Notes: generated by a model from the letters alone, not told the origin. A stretch of DNA of 22,922 bases from Porphyromonadaceae bacterium UBA4259 (GCA_002396125.1 DGWL01000079.1:41845-64766), one strand, 5' to 3'. Shown: positions 6,249 through 15,500, numbered from the stretch's first letter. Numbers and translations: made by a program.

Positions 6249-6833
6249 ATGCTTTTTAAGTGTCCACAGTGCGGAAAAGTCATTGACATGACCCTCGAGG
6301 AACTTGCCTTGAGCAAGAAAGTGGTGGTGTGCCCGCAGTGCCTCAATGAGTTCTTGGCACAGGGTGTCGACATCCCCGCGTCGATGTTGCGCACCGGTGG
6401 CGCACCGGGAAAAAGTGCTTCGCGCCAGCTTTATTGCCACAGTTGTGGTGAGTCGCTGCCGGTGTCGGGGCTCAAGTTTTGTCCCTACTGTGGAGTGTCG
6501 CAAAACCTGGCAGCCACTGCCGCCGCCACTCCTGTTGAGCCAGCTACTGCCGATGTTGTCGCCAGCACCCAAGCCATGTGTGATGATAACCTCACTACCG
6601 TCGAGGACAAGACGGTGGTAGAGGACGATGCCTATGACATGATGGCTCACCTGCCACTCATTCGTCCGCTGCCACGCTTGCGCAGCCGTCGGGAGGTGAT
6701 GGGTGGTCCTGTGACACGAGCCATTTGCTACATCATCATTTTTATCTTAATTGCGATTTTTGTCTTCGTGCTCTATCTGTCCAATTTCGACGAGGACGGC
6801 ACCATGGCACGCTCGCTGGGCTTGCCGGTGTGA
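6249..6833 (+). CDS. Double zinc-ribbon protein with C-terminal membrane anchor
   Basis: The 194-residue protein has two four-cysteine zinc-binding sets: Cys5/Cys8 with Cys28/Cys31 (KCPQCGK and VCPQCLN), and Cys63/Cys66 with Cys78/Cys81 (YCHSCGE and FCPYCGV). A disordered Ala/Thr/acidic linker (about 88-130) follows, then a basic patch (RPLPRLRSRREV) and one hydrophobic helix (about 157-177). A short tail ends LGLPV. The zinc ribbons should face the cytoplasm and the protein should be tethered to the inner membrane by the helix. No enzymatic domain is visible. Such proteins often act in protein-protein or nucleic-acid contacts, but the role here is unknown. It is monocistronic and diverges from the CofE-like gene. 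Confidence 0.85.
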   Translation: MLFKCPQCGKVIDMTLEELALSKKVVVCPQCLNEFLAQGVDIPASMLRTGGAPGKSASRQLYCHSCGESLPVSGLKFCPYCGVSQNLAATAAATPVEPATADVVASTQAMCDDNLTTVEDKTVVEDDAYDMMAHLPLIRPLPRLRSRREVMGGPVTRAICYIIIFILIAIFVFVLYLSNFDEDGTMARSLGLPV

Positions 6834-6836
6834 GAG

Positions 6837-6913
6837 AGTTATCAGTTGTTAGTTATCAGTTGTTAGTTATTAGTTATTAGTTGTTAGTTATTAGTTATTA
6901 GTTATTAGTTGGT
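6837..6913. repeat. Heptamer tandem repeat, 11 units of AGTTATT
   Basis: Eleven 7-bp units read AGTTATC, AGTTGTT, AGTTATC, AGTTGTT, AGTTATT, AGTTATT, AGTTGTT, AGTTATT, AGTTATT, AGTTATT and AGTTGGT. The array starts four bases after the zinc-ribbon stop codon. It contains frequent TAG/TTA stops and does not extend the gene. Unit count is likely to vary between strains by slippage; this is inferred. Confidence 0.95.
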
Positions 6914-6929
6914 AATACTCTAATAACTA
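6899..6929 (+). terminator. Possible terminator made from the end of the heptamer array
   Basis: TAGTTATTAG (6899-6908) pairs perfectly with CTAATAACTA (6920-6929) across an 11-nt loop, and TTTTCTA follows. The stem is A/T-rich and weak, but its position after the zinc-ribbon gene and before the convergent receptor gene fits a terminator. Confidence 0.4.
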
Positions 6930-6998
6930 TTTTCTAATCTACGCCCTCTCCTCTCAAATCTTAAATCTCGATTCTTGATTCTCGTTTCTCAAGTTTTA

Positions 6999-9989
6999 TC
7001 ATCGTGGACGGCCACCGCCAAAGCCACCTGGACGACCACCGCCAAAGCCGCCGGGACGGCCACCGGGTCCACCCGGACCGCGCATTTCGTTCTTGCTCTT
7101 AGGCTCCTGTCCCTTGGCAAATGTTGTGAAGCGATAGGTGAAAGTGAGCATGCCATAGCGCCCCAGCGAGTTGTAGATGGCATCCTGGATGTAGCTTGCC
7201 GTCTGGGTGCGACTGATGTTCTTCTGCTGGCCTAGGATGTCGTAGACCGAGATTTGAATAGAAGCTTCCTTGTTGCGCAGGAACTGGTAGGCGATAGAGC
7301 CGTTCCAAATCCATTGTTTTGTGTCGTAGCCGGCACTGTAGCCCGATGTGCTGCTGAAGTTGAGGTCGGTGCTGATTACGAGTCCGAAGGGTGCCGAGTA
7401 GGTGCCGTTGAACATAGCTCCCCAAGTGTGCACATTGCGATCGCTGGTGTTTTGCATGGAGTTGTGAGTGAGCTGATAACCATAGCGTGGGCGCAACTCC
7501 AGGTCGAAGAGCGAGGTGCGATAGGCGATACCGGGAGCAACGTTCAGGTTAAGACCTATGCTGCGGTTGTAGTCGCCATCGCTGAATCCTTTAGTTTGCG
7601 ACAAGCGCGCAAAGATGTTGCTGGTAAAGTACCATGCCTTGCTGGAGCTGAATGGGAAGCTGAGCATGTTCATTGCCATGGCGTCCCACACGCCGTTGAT
7701 ATTAGTGTAGGTGGTTGTTTGTCCACCGGTTATGGGGTCGTTGGTGATGGTGGAGATGATGCTGTTTTGCTGCACGTTGACGTTAAACATTGCCATGATG
7801 CTGCGTTGCGCGTCCTGGTTGAAGTCGCTGAATCGCAGGTTCACGCGGTGGGTGAAGGTGGGTTTCAACTCAGGGTTACCAATGACGATGTTCAATGGGT
7901 TGCTCTCGTCGGCAACGGGCTGCAACTGTGCTATGCTTGGCTGGCTGCTGCGCAATCGATAGTCGAAGGCCAGGTTGCGTGTTTTGCTAAACTTGTAGCG
8001 GAAGCGTGCGAAGGGTGCCGCGCTCCAAGCCCATCGCGACGGGATGTCGCGAGCGCTGTTTAACAGGTCTTTGCTCTTGGACATAGCCGAGTTTACCGAG
8101 ACGCCCACATTGAGGTTATAAGCCTTAGTAACCTTTTGATATCCAATTTGGAACTCTTGGTTAAAGAAGGTGTTGCGGAAGTTGTTGCTCAATCGCTCAT
8201 TGAAGCTGCGGTTCACCTCGTCGCCAAGTTCGATGTCGATAATCTCGCTCAGCAGAGCACCGTCTTGCAGTGCGTAGGAGCCGTAGCGGTCTTGGAGCAT
8301 GCGTCGCATGGTGGGGTTAAGCACAATGTCCATCATGATGTCGTTGCGGGTGACCTGCGGCTGTGGCAGGAAGTCCAGGTAGCTGGCTCGTGTGATATCG
8401 TAGACACTCTTGTTGGCTTTGGTAACGTTATAGTCGGCACGATAGGAGAACGTGAGGAACTGTGCCTTCTTAATGTCGCCAATGGGCTCGGTCCAGCTCA
8501 AGCGACCGTTGATGCGGTTGGTCTTGCGCAGGTTGTCGTAGACCTGATCGATGAGTTCTTCCTGGTCGAGCAGGTAGTAGTTGTTGCGAGTGAAGGTGTT
8601 GCCGTCCTCGTCGATGTTGCTGTAGTTGTAGCGCAGGAACACGCTGTAGCTGCGCCCGGGGTGTGACTTGAACTTGTGGTTATAGATGAAGTTGCCGCCA
8701 AACTCATAGCTCTTGCCGTGGTTGTCGTAGTAGCTGAGACTGCGGTTCACGGGAGTGCGTGCGGCATCGCCTGCGCGTGTCATGGAGGTGTCGCTGCTCT
8801 CGCTGTGAGAGAAGTTAAATGAGAAATTGGGGCGGAACTCAATGGTGTTACACGAGTCAATCTCCCACTTGAGGCGGAAGTCGCCTCGCAGGTTGTGGGT
8901 GCGGTCGAGCGCCATCGAGAGGGCATCGCGATAGCTGGTGGAGTCGGTGAATATGTTCTGGCGACTGGTGCTGGTGCGAGTGTCGCGGCTGGTGTGGGAG
9001 TACATCACGTTACCGCCCACTCGGAAGTGCTCATCGTCTTTTGAGCCCACGTTGAAGTTCACGCCCAGCAGTTGCGAGGTGGTGATGCCTCGGTCGCCAC
9101 CGAAGCGGCGGAACCTTGATGCGCCACCGTCGGTGAAGCCCACGTTATTGGTGTTGTTGGCTCCGCCGGTGAAGGTGAACTGGTTGCCTTCCTTGAAGTA
9201 GTTGGCCATCACATTGGCAAGATAGCGCTTGTTGGTTCCATATCCTGCCGTTGCTGTGCCAAACCAGCCGTTGTTCATACCTTTCTTCACGGTGAGGTTA
9301 ATCACCGTCTCGTCATCGCCGTCGTCAACTCCTGTGAGTCGTGCCAGGTCGCTCTTGCGGTCGATAACCTGTAGCTTGTTGATCATGTCGGCGGGTATGT
9401 TTTTCGACGCCACTGTGGGGTCGTCGCTGAAGAATTCCTTGCCGTCGATGAGTATTTTCTTCACCTCCTTGCCGTTGGCTGTAATCTTGCCGTCGCTGCT
9501 CACTTCCACGCCAGGCATGCGCTTGAGCAGGTCTTCCACCACGGCATTGGCCTGCATTTTATAGGTGTCGGCGTTGTATTCAATGGTGTCCTCCTTGACC
9601 AGCACAGCGGTCTTGACACCCATCACCACCACGTCTTTGAGCACCACGGTGTTCTGGGCCATGGCAATCATGCCCATGTTCACGTCGCGGCCATCCTGGC
9701 CAATGCTCACGCGCTTAACGGTGTTGTTGTAGCCAATGTAGCTGCACTTGAGGTAGTAGTGCCCTGCCGGCACGTCGTTGAGGTTAAACACGCCATTGAG
9801 GTCGGTTACAGTTCCTTTCACGTAGGTGCTGTCGCGGTCGGTCTTGAGTAGTGCCACTGTGGCTTGCATGAGCTCGGTAGTGTCTTTGGAGTCAACCAGG
9901 ATGCCGTTGATGATAGCCGACTGGGCAATTCCCGAGCCTACAGCCACTAGCAGCATGGCGATAATTAGTATTCTTGAAAATATCTTCAT
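6999..9989 (-). CDS. TonB-dependent outer-membrane receptor with Gly/Arg-rich C-terminal tail
   Basis: From the ATG at 9989 the protein has 996 residues. A signal peptide (MKIFSRILIIAMLLVAVGSG, cut near IAQ) precedes a carboxypeptidase-regulatory-like beta sandwich (about 25-110). A plug-like region follows (about 115-235), with the TonB-box-like VVLKDVVVMGVKTAV, LLKRMPGVEVSSDGKIT and KKILIDGKEFFSDDPTV. The rest is a barrel of the outer-membrane beta-barrel (OMP_b-brl_3) type rather than a SusC type. The last 27 residues are almost only Gly, Pro, Arg and Phe and include two exact RPGGFGGG units. Most barrels end in a C-terminal aromatic residue, so the tail lies beyond the last strand (near LTFTYRFTTF). 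It has its own promoter and no SusD partner, so its ligand is unknown. The reading frame could start upstream, but only this ATG gives a signal peptide. Confidence 0.88.
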   Translation of the reverse strand: MKIFSRILIIAMLLVAVGSGIAQSAIINGILVDSKDTTELMQATVALLKTDRDSTYVKGTVTDLNGVFNLNDVPAGHYYLKCSYIGYNNTVKRVSIGQDGRDVNMGMIAMAQNTVVLKDVVVMGVKTAVLVKEDTIEYNADTYKMQANAVVEDLLKRMPGVEVSSDGKITANGKEVKKILIDGKEFFSDDPTVASKNIPADMINKLQVIDRKSDLARLTGVDDGDDETVINLTVKKGMNNGWFGTATAGYGTNKRYLANVMANYFKEGNQFTFTGGANNTNNVGFTDGGASRFRRFGGDRGITTSQLLGVNFNVGSKDDEHFRVGGNVMYSHTSRDTRTSTSRQNIFTDSTSYRDALSMALDRTHNLRGDFRLKWEIDSCNTIEFRPNFSFNFSHSESSDTSMTRAGDAARTPVNRSLSYYDNHGKSYEFGGNFIYNHKFKSHPGRSYSVFLRYNYSNIDEDGNTFTRNNYYLLDQEELIDQVYDNLRKTNRINGRLSWTEPIGDIKKAQFLTFSYRADYNVTKANKSVYDITRASYLDFLPQPQVTRNDIMMDIVLNPTMRRMLQDRYGSYALQDGALLSEIIDIELGDEVNRSFNERLSNNFRNTFFNQEFQIGYQKVTKAYNLNVGVSVNSAMSKSKDLLNSARDIPSRWAWSAAPFARFRYKFSKTRNLAFDYRLRSSQPSIAQLQPVADESNPLNIVIGNPELKPTFTHRVNLRFSDFNQDAQRSIMAMFNVNVQQNSIISTITNDPITGGQTTTYTNINGVWDAMAMNMLSFPFSSSKAWYFTSNIFARLSQTKGFSDGDYNRSIGLNLNVAPGIAYRTSLFDLELRPRYGYQLTHNSMQNTSDRNVHTWGAMFNGTYSAPFGLVISTDLNFSSTSGYSAGYDTKQWIWNGSIAYQFLRNKEASIQISVYDILGQQKNISRTQTASYIQDAIYNSLGRYGMLTFTYRFTTFAKGQEPKSKNEMRGPGGPGGRPGGFGGGRPGGFGGGRPR

Positions 9990-10031
9990 AATGTGAAAGT
10001 CTTTTTGGTTTATATAGTGTAAATCACGCTG

Positions 10032-10062
10032 CAAAGGTAGCGCAAAAGCTCATATCTCCCAA
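10032..10062 (-). promoter_or_regulatory. Promoter of the TonB-dependent receptor gene
   Basis: On the minus strand TTG (10062-10060, within TTTTG) plus 20 nt leads to TACCTTTG (10039-10032), a full -7 match. The start codon at 9989 lies 42 nt past the box. Confidence 0.75.
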
Positions 10063-10165
10063 AATCTAATATACAATCGCTTGTTTTTTATAGATGAAAA
10101 CTAAGGGCAGGGTGTGCCTTGAGCGGCCTCCTTGTTAGTTGCGATGGGTGCCTCCATAAACAGAA

Positions 10166-10197
10166 GAAGCGGCTGCATCACCTGATGCAGCCGCTTC
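10166..10197 (-). terminator. Terminator of the susC1-susD1 operon
   Basis: A 15-bp perfect inverted repeat (10166-10180 with 10183-10197; GAAGCGGCTGCATCA/TGATGCAGCCGCTTC) with a very short loop lies 33 bp after the susD1 stop. On the minus strand it is followed by TTCTGTTTAT. It separates the sus operon from the receptor gene promoter. Confidence 0.85.
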
Positions 10198-10230
10198 GTG
10201 GTTATGCTAGATTAAATCTAAACTCGAGGA

Positions 10231-12009
10231 TTACCAACCGGGATTCTGGGTAGTGCCATTACCACTAGCCTTGATTTGGTCAGTTGGGATTGGATAGAAG
10301 TAATACTTCTTGTCGTAGGTGCGGGTAGCAGTGTAAGGAATTGCATATCCGCCATCAAGGTCAACGTCGCAATTAGGAACATCACTCAAGTTAGCACCGC
10401 GACGGATGTCGGGATTCATATTGGTATCGAGCTTGTCGAGCATGTGCCAGCGCACGAGATCCCAGTAGCGCACGCCATCGGTCATGAGCTCGCAGCGACG
10501 AGCGCGGCGAATCTCCCAAATGAGGCTGCTAACGCCCACCTTATTGGCAGGGTCGGCATCTGGGTTGAGAGTCATGCCAGGAAGACCGGCACGCACCTGA
10601 AGCAGGTTAACACTCTTGTCGAGGTCGGCTTGAGTGGCGCTGCCAAGCTCTGCCTTAGCCTCGGCATAGTTCAGCAGAACACGCGAGAGGTAGTAGATGG
10701 GAGCGTCAGTATAGCCCTTGCCAATCTCGTTGCAATAAGTGAGCTGTTCTTGAGATGTAGTACCCATCTCTGTTGTGTAATACTTTCCAATGGTGTAGCC
10801 AGTAGAAGAGGTCATCTCGGCGAGCCAAGTGCGAGCATAGCCGTAGCCCTTGAATGCGAGGTGTGTATCTACAATAGTTGCAAGACGCTTGTCACGAACG
10901 GCAAACACATCTTCCATCGAGTAAACCATGCGTTGATTGCCATTACCATCAAGCAAAACAGAGTCACGTCCGTCGGCTGTCTTGCCTATATTACCATCAA
11001 GGCCAATGAAATAATAAGGCACCAACTTGGGCTTGTCGCTCTTATTGAGGCTGGTGGTAGCCAGAGGCTTGCCATCAAGGAAGAGGAATGCGTCGATAGC
11101 ATCCTTGGTAATACCGCGCTGAGCAGTAGAGCCACTAGTGTAGTCAACAGTGCTGTGACCGAGCATGTCTTTCACATACTTGCGATAGAAGATAATCTCC
11201 TTGTTAGCACTCAAATCAAGAGAGTTGTAGATCTCGCCATAGTTATCGGTGAGGCTATAGCCAGCGTTCATGATTTGCTGCGAAGCGTTAACACACTCGT
11301 TCAAATATTTTTGAGCGCGAGCGTTGTCGGGGCCCTTGCCATTGTCGGCAGCAGTGCGATACTTGCAGTAGGTGCCTTCATAGAGGCAGATATCGCTCTT
11401 CATTGCCAGTGCCAGATCGGTGCTCCAAGTAGCCTTGTTGCCCGAGCCAATGTTGGCGATAGCATAGTCGAGGTCTTCGAGAACCTTATCCATAACGTAG
11501 TCGCGGTCATCGCGTGGGCCAGTAACGAGCTCATCGTCAGAACTCATTATCACATGGTCTTGCCACTGCACGTCGCCATAGCGTTTCACGAGCAAGAAGT
11601 AGTTGTAGGCACGCATCAAGCGAGCGATAGCACTATACTTAGCCTTGCTGGCATCGGGCAGAGAAGAAGTAGCCATGTTGTCGAGCAAGTAGTTGCAGCG
11701 ACGAATTTCGCTGTAAGGTGTTGACCAATAGCTGGTCTTGGCAGGCACACTAGTAAATGTCCAGTTGTTAAAATCGGGATCTGCCTGGTCATCGGTCAAA
11801 CTACTGAAATAGGGGTCATCGATGCCCTGGCCGTAGCCCGAGAAGTTGTTGCTGTACATACCATTGGTATAGTTCTGAACCTGGTTCTCATTGTTCCAGA
11901 ACGCAGGGTCGTTAGTGAACTTGTCGCGCGGAGTCACATCAAGCATATCGTTGCAACTAACGAAAAGCAATGCGAGACCGGCAAGTCCTAATAAATATGT
12001 TTTTTTCAT
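10231..12009 (-). CDS. SusD/RagB-family nutrient-binding lipoprotein (susD1)
   Basis: SusD proteins are surface lipoproteins that sit as a lid over a SusC barrel and help capture oligosaccharides or peptides. From the ATG at 12009 the protein has 592 residues. The lipobox LFVSC gives Cys19 as the lipidation site, followed by NDMLDVTPRDKFTND, the usual SusD start. The N-terminal TPR-like part includes RCNYLLDNM and IARLMRAYNYFLLVKRYGDV. The C-terminal part has the hallmark VLLNYAEAKAELG, IRRARRCELMTDGVRYWDLV and the closing YFYPIPTDQIKASGN...TQNPGW. This is the classical SusD_RagB type, unlike susD2. It lies 66 bp after susC1 and ends at a terminator. An in-frame TTG nine bases upstream is a less likely start. 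The substrate cannot be inferred. Confidence 0.96.
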   Translation of the reverse strand: MKKTYLLGLAGLALLFVSCNDMLDVTPRDKFTNDPAFWNNENQVQNYTNGMYSNNFSGYGQGIDDPYFSSLTDDQADPDFNNWTFTSVPAKTSYWSTPYSEIRRCNYLLDNMATSSLPDASKAKYSAIARLMRAYNYFLLVKRYGDVQWQDHVIMSSDDELVTGPRDDRDYVMDKVLEDLDYAIANIGSGNKATWSTDLALAMKSDICLYEGTYCKYRTAADNGKGPDNARAQKYLNECVNASQQIMNAGYSLTDNYGEIYNSLDLSANKEIIFYRKYVKDMLGHSTVDYTSGSTAQRGITKDAIDAFLFLDGKPLATTSLNKSDKPKLVPYYFIGLDGNIGKTADGRDSVLLDGNGNQRMVYSMEDVFAVRDKRLATIVDTHLAFKGYGYARTWLAEMTSSTGYTIGKYYTTEMGTTSQEQLTYCNEIGKGYTDAPIYYLSRVLLNYAEAKAELGSATQADLDKSVNLLQVRAGLPGMTLNPDADPANKVGVSSLIWEIRRARRCELMTDGVRYWDLVRWHMLDKLDTNMNPDIRRGANLSDVPNCDVDLDGGYAIPYTATRTYDKKYYFYPIPTDQIKASGNGTTQNPGW

Positions 12010-12075
12010 AAAATTCAAAATTTATTGAATGTTAATAATCTAATACTTATTCTTACAAGTTAAAAGAGTCTCACA

Positions 12076-15000
12076 TTAGAAAGTCACTTGCAAGCCAACC
12101 GACCAGCTGCGGGTAACAGGATAAGTACGTCCCCAAGTACCATAACCGAGAGATCCTTGTCCGGCGTTCATCTCAGGATCGATGGGGAGGTCTTTGCTGC
12201 CCCTATAAAGGAGACACAGGTTGTTGACACTTGCATAGAGGCGCAAGTTCTGGATGTAAATCTTCTTGGTAAGATTCTGTGGAATAGTGTAACCCAGAGT
12301 GATGTTCTTCAAGCGCAGGTAGCTCATGTCAACCAAGTACTTGGTCTGTGGGTAGTAGTTGTGGCAACCACCTTCACTAGAGATTCCAGGAACAGTGCCG
12401 CCCACCTCATTACCTGGCCACAGGCATGGGAAGTCGTTGCTCTCGCTGATGTTAACGATGCCATTGGCAGGGTCATAGACGTTGTACTTAGTTTGGTTAG
12501 CATAGATTGCCAAGTCGGCGTTACGCATCATTGGGAATACGAATGCTGATTGAGTCCACATGTTGCGCTTGCCCACGCCCTGGAAGAACAGGTCGAGGTC
12601 GAAGCCCTTGTAAGTACCACCAATGTGGAAGCTGTACTCGTAGCGTGGCAGGCAGTTACCAATCACCTTGAGGTCGCCGTGATCGTCGGCAGTGCTTGCG
12701 CCACCGTCGATCTTGCCGTCGCCGTTGAGATCCTTGAACTTGATGTCACCAGGACCGAAAACGAAGTTGTCGCTCTCGAGGCCAGTTTGGTCGGCTATGC
12801 CAGGAGCATAGATCCAAGAGCCGTCGGCATTCTTGCCGGTGAAGTCGGCCTCGGTGAAGTAGCGGTCGGTTTCAAATCCCCAGATGTCGCCCCAAGTCTC
12901 GCCCTCGTAGGCATTGGTTGCATCGAGTGGATGACCGATCTGCTTAGTGGGGTTATCCCATTTAGTAACCTTCACCTTGCTGTCGCCAATGCTGAAGTTA
13001 GCATAGAGACCGAGGTCGCGGTTGAACTGCTTGCGCCAGTTGATGGTGAGCTCCCATCCGCGTGAGCGCAACGAGCCGTTGTTCTGGTAAGGACTGGCAG
13101 CACCTACACTAGCTGGCAGAGCCACACCAGGAGCGAGCATGTCGTTAGTGGTGCGCTGGAACCAATCGGCACTCAAGGTAATCATGTCGTTGAGGAAACC
13201 GAGGTCAAGACCCACGTTGATGGTCTTAATCTTCTCCCAAGTGAGTGAAGAAGATACCCAGCTTGGCATGCCAAAGTAGTTGTACTTGGCGCCACTGTTG
13301 TCAAGGTAATTGAGCTGTCCGGCGCCAATGGTAGAGATGAACATATTGTTACCGATAGCTTCGTTACCGATAGTACCATAAGAGAAGCGCAGCTTACCGT
13401 TAGAAACCACGTCGCGGGCTTTCTCAAAGTAAGCCTCCTCGCTGAAGCGGTAGCCAAGAGAGAACGATGGGAAGAATGCCCAGCGGTCATCCTTGGGGAA
13501 GCTCGACGAACCGTCGTAACGGCCGTTGGCCTCAAAGAGGTAGATGCCCTTGTAGTCGTAGTTGAAGCGTGCGAAGTAACCTGCGGTAGCATAGTCGCCA
13601 CGCATCCAGGGCACGAAGCGGCTGATGTAGCCACTGGTGCTGCTGCCAATCGCCCATGTGGTGTTAGGACCATATGTGAGGTTCAGCTCAGGATATTCGG
13701 TAGAATAGAGCAGCATGCGATAGGCGTCAAACTCGTCGAATTTGCGCTTCTCACCTGTTGCACCAATCATAATCTTGATGTTGTGAGCATCGTTGATGCT
13801 CTTCATGTACTCGGCATAGATGTTGCCAATCCAAGTCTGAGCCTTAGCATTGCCACGAGAAGTGCCCACCGAACCGTTACCCACAACATAGGTTGGGTTC
13901 ACACCGTTCCAGTTCCAGCTATATACTGGGAAGTCGCTCCAGCGCATGTTGGCGTCGTTAACCTGCCAAGTGAAGTCACCATTAAGGGTCAAGTCTTTGG
14001 TGATGTGAGCCTTGAAGAAAGCAGTAGCCTTAATCTCATCGTGAGTGATGCGACGGCGGTCGGCTTCCTTCTGCATAGCGATTACACGGAAGTCAAGACC
14101 ATCGATAGTACCGCTTGGAATGAAGAATGAGCCCCAGCGCCAGATGTACTGGTACATGTTGTTCCAAGTCTCGGCGCGTGCGGTGTAACGACGGTTGTAG
14201 CTGATGCGGGCACCCACAGTCAGCCAGTCGGTGAAGTCGGTCTGGATGTTGGCCGAGGCGTTGTAGCGTGTGCGCTTGGTGGTGTTCCAGGGCATCAAGT
14301 CTTCCTTGCCGCTGTAGCCAAAGGCCATGCGGAATGTGGTGCGTCCGCTTGAGCCGTCAACGCTAACGTTGTGGCTCTGGCCAGGTGCAGCCTTGCGATA
14401 CCAGATGTCGGTCACATCAAAGTCGGCATAGTACATGGGCTGGCCACCAATGAAGCGGTAGTCACCCACGTCGTTCTCATCAACGTACGGGCGCATCTCG
14501 CCGTAGCCCTTGCGGCCGCTGTTCTGCTCTTTCCACTTCTCGGCATAGGGGAGAAGCTGGTCAAAGTACATACCGAAAAGCTCTACCGAGCCACTACCAG
14601 CACGAGCCTTTGCCAAGATAGCACTCTTGAGCTGAGTGGGCACGTCGGGGAAGTCAGGAAGCATGGTAGCCTGGTCCCAAGAGAAGTTGTTGTTGTAACG
14701 GATGTTGATGCGGTCGTCCTTCTTACCAGTCTTAGTGGTGATCAAGATCACACCAAAGGCGGCACGAGTACCATAGATGGCGCTTGAGGCGGCATCCTTG
14801 AGCACGCTGATGCTAGCAATGTCGTTACCGTTAATCATTGTGAGGTCGTCAACAACAACGCCGTCAACCACGATGAGAGGGTTAGAGGCGGCACCGTTGC
14901 TCAATGTTCCTACACCACGGATGGTGAGAGTTGGCGACTCACCAATGTCACCGTTGTTGCTGATAACGGTGAGGCCAGGAACGGCTCCTTGCAGAGCTTT

Positions 15001-15444
15001 CGACACATCTTGCTCTGGGCGAGAGGTGAGGGTCTTGTCGATGTCAACTACCGAAACTGCACCAGTGAGGTTCACTTTCTTCTGTTGACCATAGCCCACA
15101 ACTACCACCTCGTCGAGGAGAGCGTTGTCCTCGGTAAGCTGAATGTTCATGTTGCTGCCTGGTTCAAGAGTCACTGTCTTGTAACCCACGTAAGAGATTT
15201 GGATTTTACCCTTACCGCTGGCACGAAGGTTGAAGCGGCCGTTGATGTCGGTGGCCGTAGCGCGAGTCGTACCAATCTCTGATACTGATGCGCCAATCAC
15301 GGGGTCACCATTCTCATCGGTCACAGTGCCCGACACGTTGGTTAACTGTGTCGCCATAGCTTGAGGTGCCTGCTCGGCATGAGAGTAGCTGGCGCTACCA
15401 CATGCCAGTAACAATGCACCTAACAATGCAAAATACTTTTTCAT
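12076..15444 (-). CDS. SusC/RagA-family TonB-linked outer-membrane transporter (susC1)
   Basis: This protein should form the barrel that imports ligands handed over by SusD1 and opens with TonB energy. From the ATG at 15444 it has 1122 residues. A signal peptide cut near SHA (residue 23) precedes the carboxypeptidase-regulatory-like domain (about 37-105, VSGTVTDENGDPVIGASV). The SusC signature DEVVVVGYG spans 111-119. The plug ends with VLKDAASSAIYGTRAAFGVI, and a large barrel follows to the terminal Phe (SWSVGLQVTF). It is read away from susC2 and is followed by susD1 after 66 bp. A GTG two codons upstream is in frame, but the ATG begins a standard signal peptide. No regulator or enzyme adjoins it. 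Confidence 0.97.
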   Translation of the reverse strand: MKKYFALLGALLLACGSASYSHAEQAPQAMATQLTNVSGTVTDENGDPVIGASVSEIGTTRATATDINGRFNLRASGKGKIQISYVGYKTVTLEPGSNMNIQLTEDNALLDEVVVVGYGQQKKVNLTGAVSVVDIDKTLTSRPEQDVSKALQGAVPGLTVISNNGDIGESPTLTIRGVGTLSNGAASNPLIVVDGVVVDDLTMINGNDIASISVLKDAASSAIYGTRAAFGVILITTKTGKKDDRINIRYNNNFSWDQATMLPDFPDVPTQLKSAILAKARAGSGSVELFGMYFDQLLPYAEKWKEQNSGRKGYGEMRPYVDENDVGDYRFIGGQPMYYADFDVTDIWYRKAAPGQSHNVSVDGSSGRTTFRMAFGYSGKEDLMPWNTTKRTRYNASANIQTDFTDWLTVGARISYNRRYTARAETWNNMYQYIWRWGSFFIPSGTIDGLDFRVIAMQKEADRRRITHDEIKATAFFKAHITKDLTLNGDFTWQVNDANMRWSDFPVYSWNWNGVNPTYVVGNGSVGTSRGNAKAQTWIGNIYAEYMKSINDAHNIKIMIGATGEKRKFDEFDAYRMLLYSTEYPELNLTYGPNTTWAIGSSTSGYISRFVPWMRGDYATAGYFARFNYDYKGIYLFEANGRYDGSSSFPKDDRWAFFPSFSLGYRFSEEAYFEKARDVVSNGKLRFSYGTIGNEAIGNNMFISTIGAGQLNYLDNSGAKYNYFGMPSWVSSSLTWEKIKTINVGLDLGFLNDMITLSADWFQRTTNDMLAPGVALPASVGAASPYQNNGSLRSRGWELTINWRKQFNRDLGLYANFSIGDSKVKVTKWDNPTKQIGHPLDATNAYEGETWGDIWGFETDRYFTEADFTGKNADGSWIYAPGIADQTGLESDNFVFGPGDIKFKDLNGDGKIDGGASTADDHGDLKVIGNCLPRYEYSFHIGGTYKGFDLDLFFQGVGKRNMWTQSAFVFPMMRNADLAIYANQTKYNVYDPANGIVNISESNDFPCLWPGNEVGGTVPGISSEGGCHNYYPQTKYLVDMSYLRLKNITLGYTIPQNLTKKIYIQNLRLYASVNNLCLLYRGSKDLPIDPEMNAGQGSLGYGTWGRTYPVTRSWSVGLQVTF

Positions 15445-15500
15445 ACGCACATGTGTTTTTGTTTATAAATAAATTGTTAATTAATGAATTAGTTTCTTTG

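Noticed and set aside
6837..6913. CRISPR-like array
   Set aside because: Units are 7 bp and contiguous with no spacers; this is a simple tandem repeat.
7254..8063. 269-aa open frame on the plus strand inside the TonB-dependent receptor gene
   Set aside because: Antisense shadow of the barrel region, with no promoter or recognisable domain.
9990..10034. N-terminal extension of the TonB-dependent receptor from an upstream ATG/alternative start at 10034
   Set aside because: The extra residues are polar and would bury the signal peptide; they also overlap the predicted -7 box.
10276..11724. 482-aa open frame on the plus strand inside susD1
   Set aside because: Antisense to a clear SusD gene; composition is Val/Ile/Ala-rich without motifs.
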